Positions 1 through 7,872 of a stretch of 64,000 bases of DNA are shown here, piece by piece (within the stretch, counting starts at the first letter, position 1; each line of letters begins with the position of its first letter). Position numbers and translations under genes: made by a program. This stretch comes from Ditibartonella choladocola (GTDB lineage: Bacteria > Pseudomonadota > Alphaproteobacteria > Rhizobiales > Rhizobiaceae): positions 1,736,001 through 1,800,000 of the forward strand of contig NZ_CP015625.1 of NCBI RefSeq assembly GCF_002007565.1, in the 5' to 3' direction. Under the pieces are notes generated by a model, which made no database searches, was not told the origin of the DNA, and saw nothing but the letters and a program-made list of their open reading frames with translations.

Positions 1-2
1 TG

Positions 3-2264
3 CTCGCCGGTGCAGGCACGGGAAAAACGCGGGTTCTCACCACACGCATTGCCCATATTTTACGGCTTGGCCTTGCTTATCCAAGCCAGATTCTGGCGGT
101 CACATTCACCAATAAAGCCGCACGTGAAATGAAAAACCGTATTGGTGAACTGGTGGGTGGCGCGGTTGAAGGTATGCCGTGGCTTGGCACTTTCCACTCG
201 ATCGGGGTAAAAATTCTTCGTCGCCACGCAGAACTTGTCGGTCTCAACAGCAATTTCACCATTCTTGATACCGATGATGTGATAAGGCTTATCAAACAGC
301 TCATTCAGGCTGAAGGGCTTGACGACAAAAGATGGCCGGCACGTAGTTTTGCCAATATGATTGATGGCTGGAAAAACCGTGGTCTTGCACCCGATCAGAT
401 ACCCGAAGGTGATGCCCGTTCTTTCGGCAATGGTAAAGGGCGCGAGCTTTACCGCGCCTATCAGGAACGCCTGCAAACACTGAATGCCTGTGATTTCGGC
501 GATTTATTGTTGCACCCTATTCATATTTTTCAAAAAAACGCTGATGTTTTGCGCGAATATCATAAAAAATTCCGTTACATTCTGGTCGACGAATATCAGG
601 ATACCAATACTGCACAATATTTGTGGTTAAGGCTATTGGCGCAACGCCCTGCCGGTGAAACTGTCAATCTTTGTTGCGTGGGTGATGACGACCAATCCAT
701 TTACGGTTGGCGCGGCGCAGAAATTGATAATATTTTGCGTTTTGAAAAAGACTTTCCCGGTGCGACTGTTATTCGTCTTGAACGCAATTACCGCTCGACT
801 TCCCATATTCTGGGAGCCGCATCCTATCTGATTGCCCATAATGAAGGCCGTTTGGGTAAAACGCTTTTTACCGATAATAAAACGGAAAATGACCAGAAGG
901 TCAAAGTCCATGCAGCCTGGGATTCAGAAGAGGAAGCGCGCGCTATTGGTGAAGAAATCGAGCAATTGCAACATCAGGGTCTTGCTTTGAATGACATTGC
1001 CATTCTGGTTCGCGCATCTTTCCAGATGCGTGAATTTGAAGACCGGTTTGTCACACTGGGGCTTAATTATCGCGTTATCGGTGGCCCGCGTTTTTATGAG
1101 CGGCAAGAAATTCGCGATGCGCTCGCCTATTTCCGTGTTGTTGCACAGCCTTCCGACGATCTCGCTTTCGAGCGTATTATCAATACACCGAAGCGCGGCC
1201 TTGGTGAAGCGACCGTTCGTCAAATCCACGATACAGCCCGCGCCCGCAACGAGCCTATGCTTAAAGCCGCTCAGGAAATGGTTGAAACCGACGAATTGAA
1301 GCCCAAAGCCAGAAGTTCTTTAAGAAAACTCGTCGAAGATTTCCGCCGTTGGCAGAACATGCTTGATAATACTCCCCATACCGAACTTGCAGAAATTATT
1401 CTGGATGAATCGGGCTATACGGCCATGTGGCAGGCAGACCGTTCTGCCGAGGCACCGGGGCGGCTTGAAAACCTGAAAGAACTTATCCATTCCATGGAAG
1501 ATTTCGAGAGTTTGAGAAGTTTTCTTGAACATATCTCGCTGGTTATGGATACCGAAAAAAATGAGGATATGGATGCGGTCAATATCATGACCTTGCATTC
1601 GGCCAAAGGGCTGGAATTTAACACCGTATTTTTGCCCGGTTGGGAAGAAGGACTGTTTCCCCATCAACGTTCGCTTGATGAAGGTGGGCGCTCCGGTCTC
1701 GAAGAAGAGCGGCGCCTTGCTTATGTCGGCCTTACCCGCGCAAAAGAAAATCTGCATATCTGGTTTGTCTCGAACCGGCGTATTCACGGCTTATGGCAAT
1801 CGACAATTCCGTCGCGTTTTCTTGATGAGCTGCCCAACGAACATGTCGAAGTTGCCGAAGTCGAAACATCCTATGGCGGTTATGGGCAATCGCGCTTTGA
1901 TCGTCACGAGCCGTTCCAGAATAATTATTCAACACCCGGCTGGCAGAGAGCAAAAAAGAACGCAACCGAAGCGACACGCACCAATTGGGGCAACCGTTCG
2001 GGCGCCAATGTCGAGCGCATCGGTTATGGGGATGTCGATTCCGGATATGGTGCGGGGCGGGTACAACAATCGAAAATTATTGAAGGCGAACTCATCGCCA
2101 AATCTGTTTCCGACAAGCCTTCCGAATTCAGCGTGGGAGACAGGGTTTTTCATATCAAATTCGGAAATGGCAATGTTGCAGCGATTGACGGAAACAAACT
2201 CACCATCGCTTTCGATAAAGCCGGCGAAAAACGCGTGCTCGACAGTTTTGTCAAAAAAGTCTGA
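3..2264 (+). CDS. uvrD: UvrD/PcrA-type superfamily 1 DNA helicase, 5' end outside window
   Basis: ATP-dependent 3'-5' helicase of nucleotide excision repair and replication-fork maintenance. The reading frame is open back to the window edge, and its first visible codons encode the Walker A motif GAGTGKT (from about base 12). The gene therefore starts upstream; by family comparison only some 25-30 residues are missing. The first ATG inside the window (129) is internal, not the start. Also visible are the DEYQDTN Walker B/motif II (about bases 589-609), GDDDQSIYGWRGA (motif III), the NYRST motif, the TLHSAKGLE and VGLTRAKE motifs near the end of the helicase core, and a C-terminal PcrA-type Tudor-like domain (VGDRVFH, then FGNGNV). 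A perfect hairpin terminator follows. Very sure of the family; UvrD versus PcrA naming is convention. Confidence 0.95.
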   Translation, partial: LAGAGTGKTRVLTTRIAHILRLGLAYPSQILAVTFTNKAAREMKNRIGELVGGAVEGMPWLGTFHSIGVKILRRHAELVGLNSNFTILDTDDVIRLIKQLIQAEGLDDKRWPARSFANMIDGWKNRGLAPDQIPEGDARSFGNGKGRELYRAYQERLQTLNACDFGDLLLHPIHIFQKNADVLREYHKKFRYILVDEYQDTNTAQYLWLRLLAQRPAGETVNLCCVGDDDQSIYGWRGAEIDNILRFEKDFPGATVIRLERNYRSTSHILGAASYLIAHNEGRLGKTLFTDNKTENDQKVKVHAAWDSEEEARAIGEEIEQLQHQGLALNDIAILVRASFQMREFEDRFVTLGLNYRVIGGPRFYERQEIRDALAYFRVVAQPSDDLAFERIINTPKRGLGEATVRQIHDTARARNEPMLKAAQEMVETDELKPKARSSLRKLVEDFRRWQNMLDNTPHTELAEIILDESGYTAMWQADRSAEAPGRLENLKELIHSMEDFESLRSFLEHISLVMDTEKNEDMDAVNIMTLHSAKGLEFNTVFLPGWEEGLFPHQRSLDEGGRSGLEEERRLAYVGLTRAKENLHIWFVSNRRIHGLWQSTIPSRFLDELPNEHVEVAEVETSYGGYGQSRFDRHEPFQNNYSTPGWQRAKKNATEATRTNWGNRSGANVERIGYGDVDSGYGAGRVQQSKIIEGELIAKSVSDKPSEFSVGDRVFHIKFGNGNVAAIDGNKLTIAFDKAGEKRVLDSFVKKV

Positions 2265-2319
2265 ACCTCTTTCCCCCACCCACGATCATCCGGTTTTTGT
2301 GAAGCTTCCATAAAATTAA

Positions 2320-2353
2320 AAAAGGCAGAAAATAAATTAATTTTCTGCCTTTT
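2320..2353. terminator. Bidirectional terminator between uvrD (+) and poxB (-)
   Basis: A perfect 14-bp inverted repeat (2320-2333 with 2340-2353, stem AAAAGGCAGAAAAT, loop of six bases) sits between two convergent genes. The A-run on one side and T-run on the other let it act as an intrinsic terminator in both directions. Confidence 0.85.
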
Positions 2354-2376
2354 GTTTTATCAAATCGTTCAAGCGA

Positions 2377-4092
2377 TTATTTGATGAAATTGTGAATGAG
2401 TAGATCGGCTACATCTTTCACGCGTCCCTGCATAATCGCTTTTGTGCCGTAAAGTGCCATGCCGGAAACTTCACCGGCCGTTACCTTTGGCGGCATAACC
2501 AGTTCATATCCGCTGGTTTTGACATCAAGAAGTGCCGGTCCTTTGGCACTCAAAAAGGCTTTGACCGCGCTTTCAAGCTCTTCCGGCTCGTTAACCTTCC
2601 AGCCTTTAATGCCAATAGATTCGGCAAGTTTTGCAAAATCCGGATTTTGCAAATCGGTATAATGGTCGACCAGTCCTTCAACCTTTTGTTCAAGTTCAAC
2701 AAAGTTGAGTGAAGAATTGTTGAAAACCACAATCTTGATGTCAACCTTCTCCTGAACAACAGTCAAAAGTTCACCGAGCAACATGGCAAGGCCACCATCG
2801 CCGGAAAGCGAGATAACTTGTCTGTCTTTATAGGCTTTTTTGAAACCGATAGCCTGCGACAAAGCATTTGCCATAGTTCCATGGGAAAGGCTGGCAAGGG
2901 TTCTTCTTTTGCCATTTGTTTTGAAATGGCGGAGCAACCAGACCATTGGCGAACCGCAGTCACCTGTGACCAGCGCATCATCATCGGCATATTGATTGAT
3001 AAGCGAGACAAGATATTGCGGATGAATGATGGATTTTGAAACAGCAGTTTCCTTCGCCTCGGCTTTTTCGGCTTCGGCTTTGGTTTTTAAGCATTGGTCG
3101 AGAAAACCGGTGTCTTTCTTTTCGTCAACATATTTAAGAAGTGCTGCTGCGGTCGATTTGACATCGCCGATCAACCCCATATTGACGGGATGGCGGCGCC
3201 CGAGATGCGTTCCATCCTCATCCACCTGAATAATCGTGGCTTTATTTGGGTAAAATTGCGTATAAGCGAAATCGGTGCCGAGCAGAAGCAAAGTATCGCA
3301 ATGTTCAACCATGTCAAAACCCGGCTTGCCACCCAACATGCCGTTCATTCCCATATTATACGGGTTGTCATATTCGATGAAATCTTTCGATTTTGACGAA
3401 TGCCCGATCGGTGCTTTCAACTTGGCAGCCAAAGCGACCACCTCGTCATGAGCGCCCTTGACACCAGAACCGACATAGATTGCAACTTTTTTGCCCTTGT
3501 TCAAATGCGATGCAACTTGTTCAAGTTCGCTATCGGAAGGGCGAATAACCGGATTTGGCCGATGAACACGATATTGCGTCACATGGTTCACTGCCTGCAT
3601 AGATACATCTACCGGAAGTATAATGACAGCAACACCCCTTTTTGTCAGTGCTGCCTGACATGCCTCAACGGTGATGCGTTGGGCTTCCTCCGGATGTAAA
3701 ATCTGTTCACAAAACACCGAACAATGTGAATAAAGCGCAGGAAAGTCGACTTCCTGCGGCCATTCGCTGCCGATAACGTTGGTCGAAAGCTGGCTTGCTA
3801 TAGCCACAACCGGTGCGCGATTGCGATTTGATTCGTAAATACCATTGATAAGATGCAAGCTCCCCGGCCCGCACGAGCCTGCGCATGCACTCAATTCGCC
3901 AGTCAAATAAGCTTCTCCTCCTGCTGCCAAAGCAGCAGCTTCTTCGTGGCGTGTATGGACCCACTCGATTTTCGAGCGATATATCGCATCAGTGATATAG
4001 TTAAGTGTATCACCGACAATGCCGTAGCAATGTTTCACACCTGCGTTTTGCAGTGTTTCCACGATAATCTCGCCAACACGTTTAGAAGACAT
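2377..4092 (-). CDS. poxB: Thiamine-diphosphate-dependent pyruvate dehydrogenase (quinone), PoxB type
   Basis: Peripheral-membrane flavoenzyme family that decarboxylates pyruvate to acetate and CO2 and passes electrons to ubiquinone. The 571 residues nearly equal the E. coli PoxB length (572). The order is TPP-binding pyrimidine domain (about 1-175, catalytic Glu in RHEEAAALAA near residue 50), central FAD-type domain (about 190-330), and TPP pyrophosphate domain with GDGG around residue 430 followed by the Asn-containing FNNSSLN segment. The ATG at 4092 is preceded by AAAGGAA. Acetolactate synthase and glyoxylate carboligase share the fold, but the length and overall pattern fit PoxB better. 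The first ~80 bases of this gene are repeated at 5188-5270 as part of an old duplication. Confidence 0.85.
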   Translation of the reverse strand: MSSKRVGEIIVETLQNAGVKHCYGIVGDTLNYITDAIYRSKIEWVHTRHEEAAALAAGGEAYLTGELSACAGSCGPGSLHLINGIYESNRNRAPVVAIASQLSTNVIGSEWPQEVDFPALYSHCSVFCEQILHPEEAQRITVEACQAALTKRGVAVIILPVDVSMQAVNHVTQYRVHRPNPVIRPSDSELEQVASHLNKGKKVAIYVGSGVKGAHDEVVALAAKLKAPIGHSSKSKDFIEYDNPYNMGMNGMLGGKPGFDMVEHCDTLLLLGTDFAYTQFYPNKATIIQVDEDGTHLGRRHPVNMGLIGDVKSTAAALLKYVDEKKDTGFLDQCLKTKAEAEKAEAKETAVSKSIIHPQYLVSLINQYADDDALVTGDCGSPMVWLLRHFKTNGKRRTLASLSHGTMANALSQAIGFKKAYKDRQVISLSGDGGLAMLLGELLTVVQEKVDIKIVVFNNSSLNFVELEQKVEGLVDHYTDLQNPDFAKLAESIGIKGWKVNEPEELESAVKAFLSAKGPALLDVKTSGYELVMPPKVTAGEVSGMALYGTKAIMQGRVKDVADLLIHNFIK

Positions 4093-4204
4093 TCACAATT
4101 TCCTTTCAAAATTGAGGTACAAAGTAATTATTGAAATAAACAACAAGAAATTGAAAATAAAATCCTCGTCAATCACGTGTCTTTGATGATTTTCTATCTC
4201 CGGA

Positions 4205-4275
4205 TAAGATTTTTCCACTTTGTGTCAATTCTCCGGCCGATCGTTTTTTAATATCGGCTACTCGTTCATAAAATG
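4205..4275 (-). pseudogene. Remnant of the 3' end of the hexapeptide acetyltransferase gene
   Basis: This segment matches the last ~65 bases of the acetyltransferase gene ending at 5378 (shared TTTTTCCACTTTG, then CGGC.GA, ATATCG, CATAAA/GATAAA blocks), with several substitutions. The rest of that gene is deleted in this copy; the sequence jumps directly to the leader of the sco remnant. Confidence 0.6.
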
Positions 4276-4387
4276 CGTTCGGCTTTTTCATTGCTGTTTC
4301 TTTTGATACCGATTTATTTTGAATATCATCTTCGACGTGACCATCGTGGCTTTATTGCAACCCGATCGAATTCAGCGGATTTAGGCA

Positions 4388-5015
4388 ATGAGAAGGGAAA
4401 GTAAAAGGCTGCATCAAGTGCTTTTTACATTGTTTTATCGGTCGCACATTTATGGCGTTTCTATTTTATTGGCAATCTTGTTCCATTCCGCCGTGGGTTA
4501 AGGATTTCAGCCTTACCGATTCCAACCGAAAAACAGTCACTGCGAAAGACCTTGGAAAAAAACCGTCCGCGATATTTTTCGGTTATACAATGTCTCCGGA
4601 TATTTGCCCGGCAATGTTGGCGAGTATAGAAAATCGGGTCAAAGAATTGGCACCGGACGCGGATAAACCCGATTTCCGGTTTATCACGGTGGATCCCGAA
4701 CAGGATACCCTGAAGTTCTCCATGATTATTTGTCGAAATTTACCGACAAAATTACCGGTATTAGCGGTGAACCGGCAAAAGTTCATGAATTGGTATTATC
4801 TTTCAATCTTGGGACCCCAAAAAAATTCGGTCAAAAATGGTGACTATACTTACAGTCACACGACAAAAATTATTCTTACCAAAAAAGGTAGCCAACTTTC
4901 CGGACGACCATCCGTTATAATATCGGAAGAAAAAGTGCCAAAGATTTCGATATGTTCGTTGTATATGTTCGTTGTAGGGCGTCTTAAGAGTCTGGCAAAT
5001 AACCGGTCGCTATAG
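4388..5015 (+). pseudogene. Degenerate Sco1/SenC copper-chaperone gene
   Basis: A decayed paralogue of the intact sco gene at 6230-6835. The start region ATGAGAAGGGAAAGTAAAAG matches the intact start, then one base is lost so the membrane-anchor codons go out of frame. From 4452 to about 4710 the frame is restored and reads DFSLTDSN, then IFFGYTMSPDICP and FITVDPEQDT. The first copper-ligand Cys of the CxxxC motif is Ser here. Another one-base deletion near 4710 scrambles the downstream part, although the DNA still matches the intact gene through the YSHT segment to the end. No functional Sco protein can be made. The gene belongs to the decayed copy of a local tandem duplication. Confidence 0.85.
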
Positions 5016-5095
5016 GCCGTCTTGCCAATCTCGCAAAACAATAAAAACATATTGAAGATATAAGAACAATATCGAAGACAGGCGCGTTTCTTTTT

Positions 5096-5185
5096 TAATC
5101 GCCAAAACAGGTGGCTCAAAAACAATATCAACTTCTCGGCCATTCCTTCGGCGATGGTATATTTTTGCTTTCAATGACCGGTTTT
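5096..5185 (+). pseudogene. Remnant of the 5' end of prmA
   Basis: About 85 bases resemble prmA codons 9-38 (compare AAACAATATCAACTTCTCGGCCATTCCTTCG here in two blocks, AAACAATATCAACTTCTC and GGCCATTCCTTCG, with 6899-6930). The similarity stops at the repeat junction, after which the sequence is poxB-like. Confidence 0.65.
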
Positions 5186-5187
5186 GC

Positions 5188-5270
5188 CACCAACCATACC
5201 GTGAAACTATTTCACACCGGCGTTTTACAGTGTTTCGACAAAGATTTTCGCCAATACATTCGGAAGACAT
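5188..5270 (-). pseudogene. Remnant of the 5' end of poxB
   Basis: Matches the first ~27 codons of poxB in the same orientation: TTTCACACC.GCGTTTT.CAGTGTTTC is shared with 4033-4060, and the CAT start triplet at 5268-5270 corresponds to 4090-4092. Similarity continues upstream of the start codon into the poxB leader. It is truncated at the repeat junction. Confidence 0.65.
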
Positions 5271-5377
5271 TTTCAAATTTCGTTCAAAATTGAAAGACAG
5301 GGTCATTTTTCAAAAGAAACAATGCGAAACGGAAATTAAAGTCCTGTCAATCACGTGCCTTTGTTGATTTTCTACTT

Positions 5378-6019
5378 TCAGACCAGCTTTTTCCACTTTG
5401 CGATAAACTCTTCGGCTGACAGTTGTTGCATATCGCCTATTGCTTGATAAATCATGTTCAACGGCCAATTCCACCAGCTAAGGTCAAGAAGCGCCTGAAT
5501 GGTATGATCGGGAAATCGCATTCTTATTCGCTTTGCCGGAACACCGCCGACGATCTCGTAAGGAATGACATCTTTGGTTACAACCGCATTGGCGCCGATC
5601 ACCGCACCATGGCCGATAGTTATCCCCGGCATCACCACCGCCCCATGACCGATCCAGACATCATGACCGATTGTCACGCGTTTATTGTGCCGCCTTTCGC
5701 GAAAAGCACTATCAAGTGTCATGAAACGGAAATATTCGTTGGGACGGTAAGTCATTTTATGCATGCTTACCCTTTCCATCGGATGTTCAAGGGCATTAAG
5801 ACGGACATTCGAAGCAATAGAACAAAAACGGCCGACATCTGTATATATGGCTTCACCATTGCGCTCGAAATAGCTGAAATCTCCAACGGTCACATCGCGT
5901 AAGAGAACCCGTTCGCCGATTTCGGAAAAACGGCCGAGTTTGCAACCATGTAACTTGGCCGTCGAATGAATGCGCGGTTCACTGTCATGAAAGCGTTGGT
6001 CAGTGGGTGATGTGCTCAT
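5378..6019 (-). CDS. Hexapeptide-repeat (left-handed beta-helix) acetyltransferase
   Basis: A trimeric left-handed beta-helix acyltransferase of the CatB/Vat-like group, 213 residues. Hexapeptide repeats run through about residues 15-60 and 120-165, with VTIGHDVWIGHGAVVMPG, then IGANAVV and the closing GGVPAKRIR that mark acetyl-CoA enzymes. The His of the ALEHPM segment fits the usual catalytic His of xenobiotic acetyltransferases. The substrate cannot be read from sequence; relatives include chloramphenicol or streptogramin acetyltransferases and the hexapeptide transferases found in phosphonate-use operons, but no phn genes lie nearby. The ATG at 6019 is chosen over an upstream GTG at 6097, whose extra residues do not look like this family. 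It is divergent from sco. A 3' fragment of it survives at 4205-4275. Confidence 0.8.
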   Translation of the reverse strand: MSTSPTDQRFHDSEPRIHSTAKLHGCKLGRFSEIGERVLLRDVTVGDFSYFERNGEAIYTDVGRFCSIASNVRLNALEHPMERVSMHKMTYRPNEYFRFMTLDSAFRERRHNKRVTIGHDVWIGHGAVVMPGITIGHGAVIGANAVVTKDVIPYEIVGGVPAKRIRMRFPDHTIQALLDLSWWNWPLNMIYQAIGDMQQLSAEEFIAKWKKLV

Positions 6020-6229
6020 GATAATCCGGTATATTGAATGGGTAAATAACCATAAAACGCCGACACAAGAAGTGCAATCCCGTGTATTTGTCCGCACTGT
6101 CGCGACAATGACGAATTAATTACCGCTTTTCATTGCAGTATCGTGTTCATACCGATATATTTTGAATATCCTTCAGGAGTCACGCGAGTGGCTTTTATGG
6201 CGATGCATCAAGCTCAAGGGATTTTGGCA

Positions 6230-6835
6230 ATGACGAGTGAAAGTAAAAGTACCGCATTAAGTGTTTTTTACATTGTTATATTAGTTGCGGTTTTTATGGC
6301 ATTCATATTCGGTTGGCAAACCTTCGTCAGTCCGCCACTGGGTGAGGATTTCAGCCTTACCGATTCCAACGGAAAAACCGTTACACAGGTAGAACTTCGC
6401 GAAAAACCGTCGGCGATATTTTTCGGTTACACAATGTGTCCGGATATTTGCCCGACAACATTAATGAGTATGACCAATTGGATCAAGGAGTTGGGACCGG
6501 ATGCAGATAAAATCAATATCTGGTTTATCACTGTTGATCCCGAACGGGATACTCCGGAAGTTCTCCATGACTATTTATCCAATTTTACCGATAAAGTTAT
6601 AGGAATTAGCGGTGATCCTGCAAAAGTTCATAAACTGGTATCGTCTTTCAACATTGCCGCTGAAAAAGTACCCGGTGAAAATGGCGATTATACTTACGAT
6701 CATACGGCAGCCATTCTGCTTACCAAAAAAGGTGGCCAATTTGCCGGTGTCATTCCTTATAGCGTGGAAGAAAACAGAAACGAGTTGAAAGACCAGATTG
6801 CTATTGAGCGTCTCAAGAGCCTGGCAAAACAATAG
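6230..6835 (+). CDS. SCO1/SenC family copper chaperone
   Basis: Membrane-anchored thioredoxin-fold protein that delivers copper to the CuA centre of cytochrome c oxidase. It has an N-terminal membrane anchor (about residues 10-30, VFYIVILVAVFMAFIFGW), then the Sco core with GYTMCPDICP (both Cys ligands) and the downstream ligand His in YTYDHTA. It is 201 residues from the ATG at 6230, preceded by AAGGG; an upstream in-frame ATG at 6143 would add 29 residues ahead of the anchor and is less likely. It lies 18 bases ahead of prmA, so the two are probably co-transcribed. A broken paralogue lies 1.8 kb upstream. Confidence 0.9.
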   Translation: MTSESKSTALSVFYIVILVAVFMAFIFGWQTFVSPPLGEDFSLTDSNGKTVTQVELREKPSAIFFGYTMCPDICPTTLMSMTNWIKELGPDADKINIWFITVDPERDTPEVLHDYLSNFTDKVIGISGDPAKVHKLVSSFNIAAEKVPGENGDYTYDHTAAILLTKKGGQFAGVIPYSVEENRNELKDQIAIERLKSLAKQ

Positions 6836-6853
6836 AACATAAGGACTAAAATT

Positions 6854-7720
6854 TTGGGACAAATCCGTCTACATTACAAATCACCGAAACGGGATGCTGA
6901 AAAGCAATATGAACTTCTCGACCATGCCTTCGAGGATGAAGCATTTCCGCTTGCCATAACCGAAATTGACGAAGCAAATGCAATTTATGAAGTCTCTCTC
7001 TACGTGGATGAATTGGAAAAAAATTCCGTACTTCCCCGCTTTGCGCGTGTTTTGGGTGTCAATGAAAACAATATAGAAATAGAGGTACTTCCGGATATCG
7101 ACTGGGTAAGCCATAGTCTTGAAGGGCTTAATCCTGTTCGCGCAGGTCGTTTTTTTGTTCATGGCAGCCATGACCGCGACAAAGTCAAACCGGGTGATCT
7201 TGCAATCGAGATTGATGCCGGTCAGGCTTTTGGAACCGGCCACCATGGAACGACAGTCGGCTGCCTTGAACTTATCGCCGATGTTATGGAACATGAAAAA
7301 CCGCAAAATGCACTTGATCTCGGTACGGGGAGCGGAATTCTGGCAATCGGTATTGCTCTGATTAAGCCGATCAGAATTCTGGCAACCGACATTGATCCGA
7401 TTGCAATCAAAGTTGCGAAGGAAAATTTTGCTCTAAACGGTGTCGCCAAAACGATTACTGCCATCACCGCCACCGGCCTTGACGATGAAGAGATAAAAAA
7501 GCGCGTCCCCTTTGATCTGATCGTGGCAAATATTCTCGCAAATCCTTTGATCGAACTTGCGCCACAAATGGTTCCCGCACTGAAAAAAGGTGGTTCTATT
7601 GTGCTTTCCGGCATACTGGAAGAACAACATGACCGCGTGGTCAAGGCTTTCGAGGCGGCAGGTGCAAAATATATAAAGACCTTGCATCATGAAGGCTGGG
7701 TTGCCATTCATTTGAAATAG
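6854..7720 (+). CDS. prmA: Ribosomal protein L11 methyltransferase
   Basis: Cytosolic SAM-dependent enzyme that trimethylates ribosomal protein L11. It is 288 residues with an N-terminal substrate-recognition domain, GTGHHGTT linker motif (about 128-134), SAM motif LDLGTGSG (154-161) and the VANILANPL motif (about 224-232) typical of PrmA. The start is a TTG at 6854 with AAGGA eight bases upstream; the following residues match the family start, and no ATG fits. The N-terminal coding region is also found as a remnant at 5096-5185. Confidence 0.92.
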   Translation: MGQIRLHYKSPKRDAEKQYELLDHAFEDEAFPLAITEIDEANAIYEVSLYVDELEKNSVLPRFARVLGVNENNIEIEVLPDIDWVSHSLEGLNPVRAGRFFVHGSHDRDKVKPGDLAIEIDAGQAFGTGHHGTTVGCLELIADVMEHEKPQNALDLGTGSGILAIGIALIKPIRILATDIDPIAIKVAKENFALNGVAKTITAITATGLDDEEIKKRVPFDLIVANILANPLIELAPQMVPALKKGGSIVLSGILEEQHDRVVKAFEAAGAKYIKTLHHEGWVAIHLK

Positions 7721-7739
7721 GTGACGATTAAATAAACAG

Positions 7740-7774
7740 GTGGCCGATAAACAAAATAAGTGGCCGATAAACAA
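7740..7774. repeat. Two copies of a 15-bp repeat upstream of the aminopeptidase gene
   Basis: GTGGCCGATAAACAA occurs at 7740-7754 and 7760-7774, a 20-bp period, in the 150-base gap between prmA and the next gene. No coding or known regulatory role is visible. Confidence 0.75.
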
Positions 7775-7872
7775 TCGGACATTTGGCCATTTCACAAGAA
7801 TAACAGGTGAATGAATTGCCCGATCATAGCGATCATAATTCTTTCACCAACCAGACAATCAGAGGCGATTTT

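Larger units (their letters stand above)
3998..5185. repeat. Copy 1 (decayed) of an old tandem duplication spanning poxB 5' end to prmA 5' end
   Basis: Comparing 3998-5185 with 5186-6975 by eye gives matching blocks in the same order: poxB 5' end plus its upstream gap (4015-4225 with 5190-5400), the 3' end of the acetyltransferase gene (about 4210-4275 with 5388-5452), the leader and body of the sco gene (4276-5020 with 6122-6830), and the start of prmA (5096-5180 with 6880-6970). Copy 1 lacks about 600 bases, which corresponds to most of the acetyltransferase gene. The blocks are clearly diverged, so the event is old. Confidence 0.8.
5186..6975. repeat. Copy 2 (functional) of the old tandem duplication
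   Basis: This unit carries a truncated poxB 5' end, the intact acetyltransferase gene, the intact sco gene and the start of prmA, which continues past the repeat end. The junction between copies is near 5180-5190, where prmA-like sequence abruptly becomes poxB-like sequence on the opposite strand. Boundaries are by eye, to within about 20 bases. Confidence 0.75.

Noticed and set aside
4452-5015. Intact 187-residue Sco-like protein
   Set aside because: The frame covers only part of a Sco protein. Alignment with the intact gene shows frameshifts before 4452 and near 4710, and loss of a key Cys.
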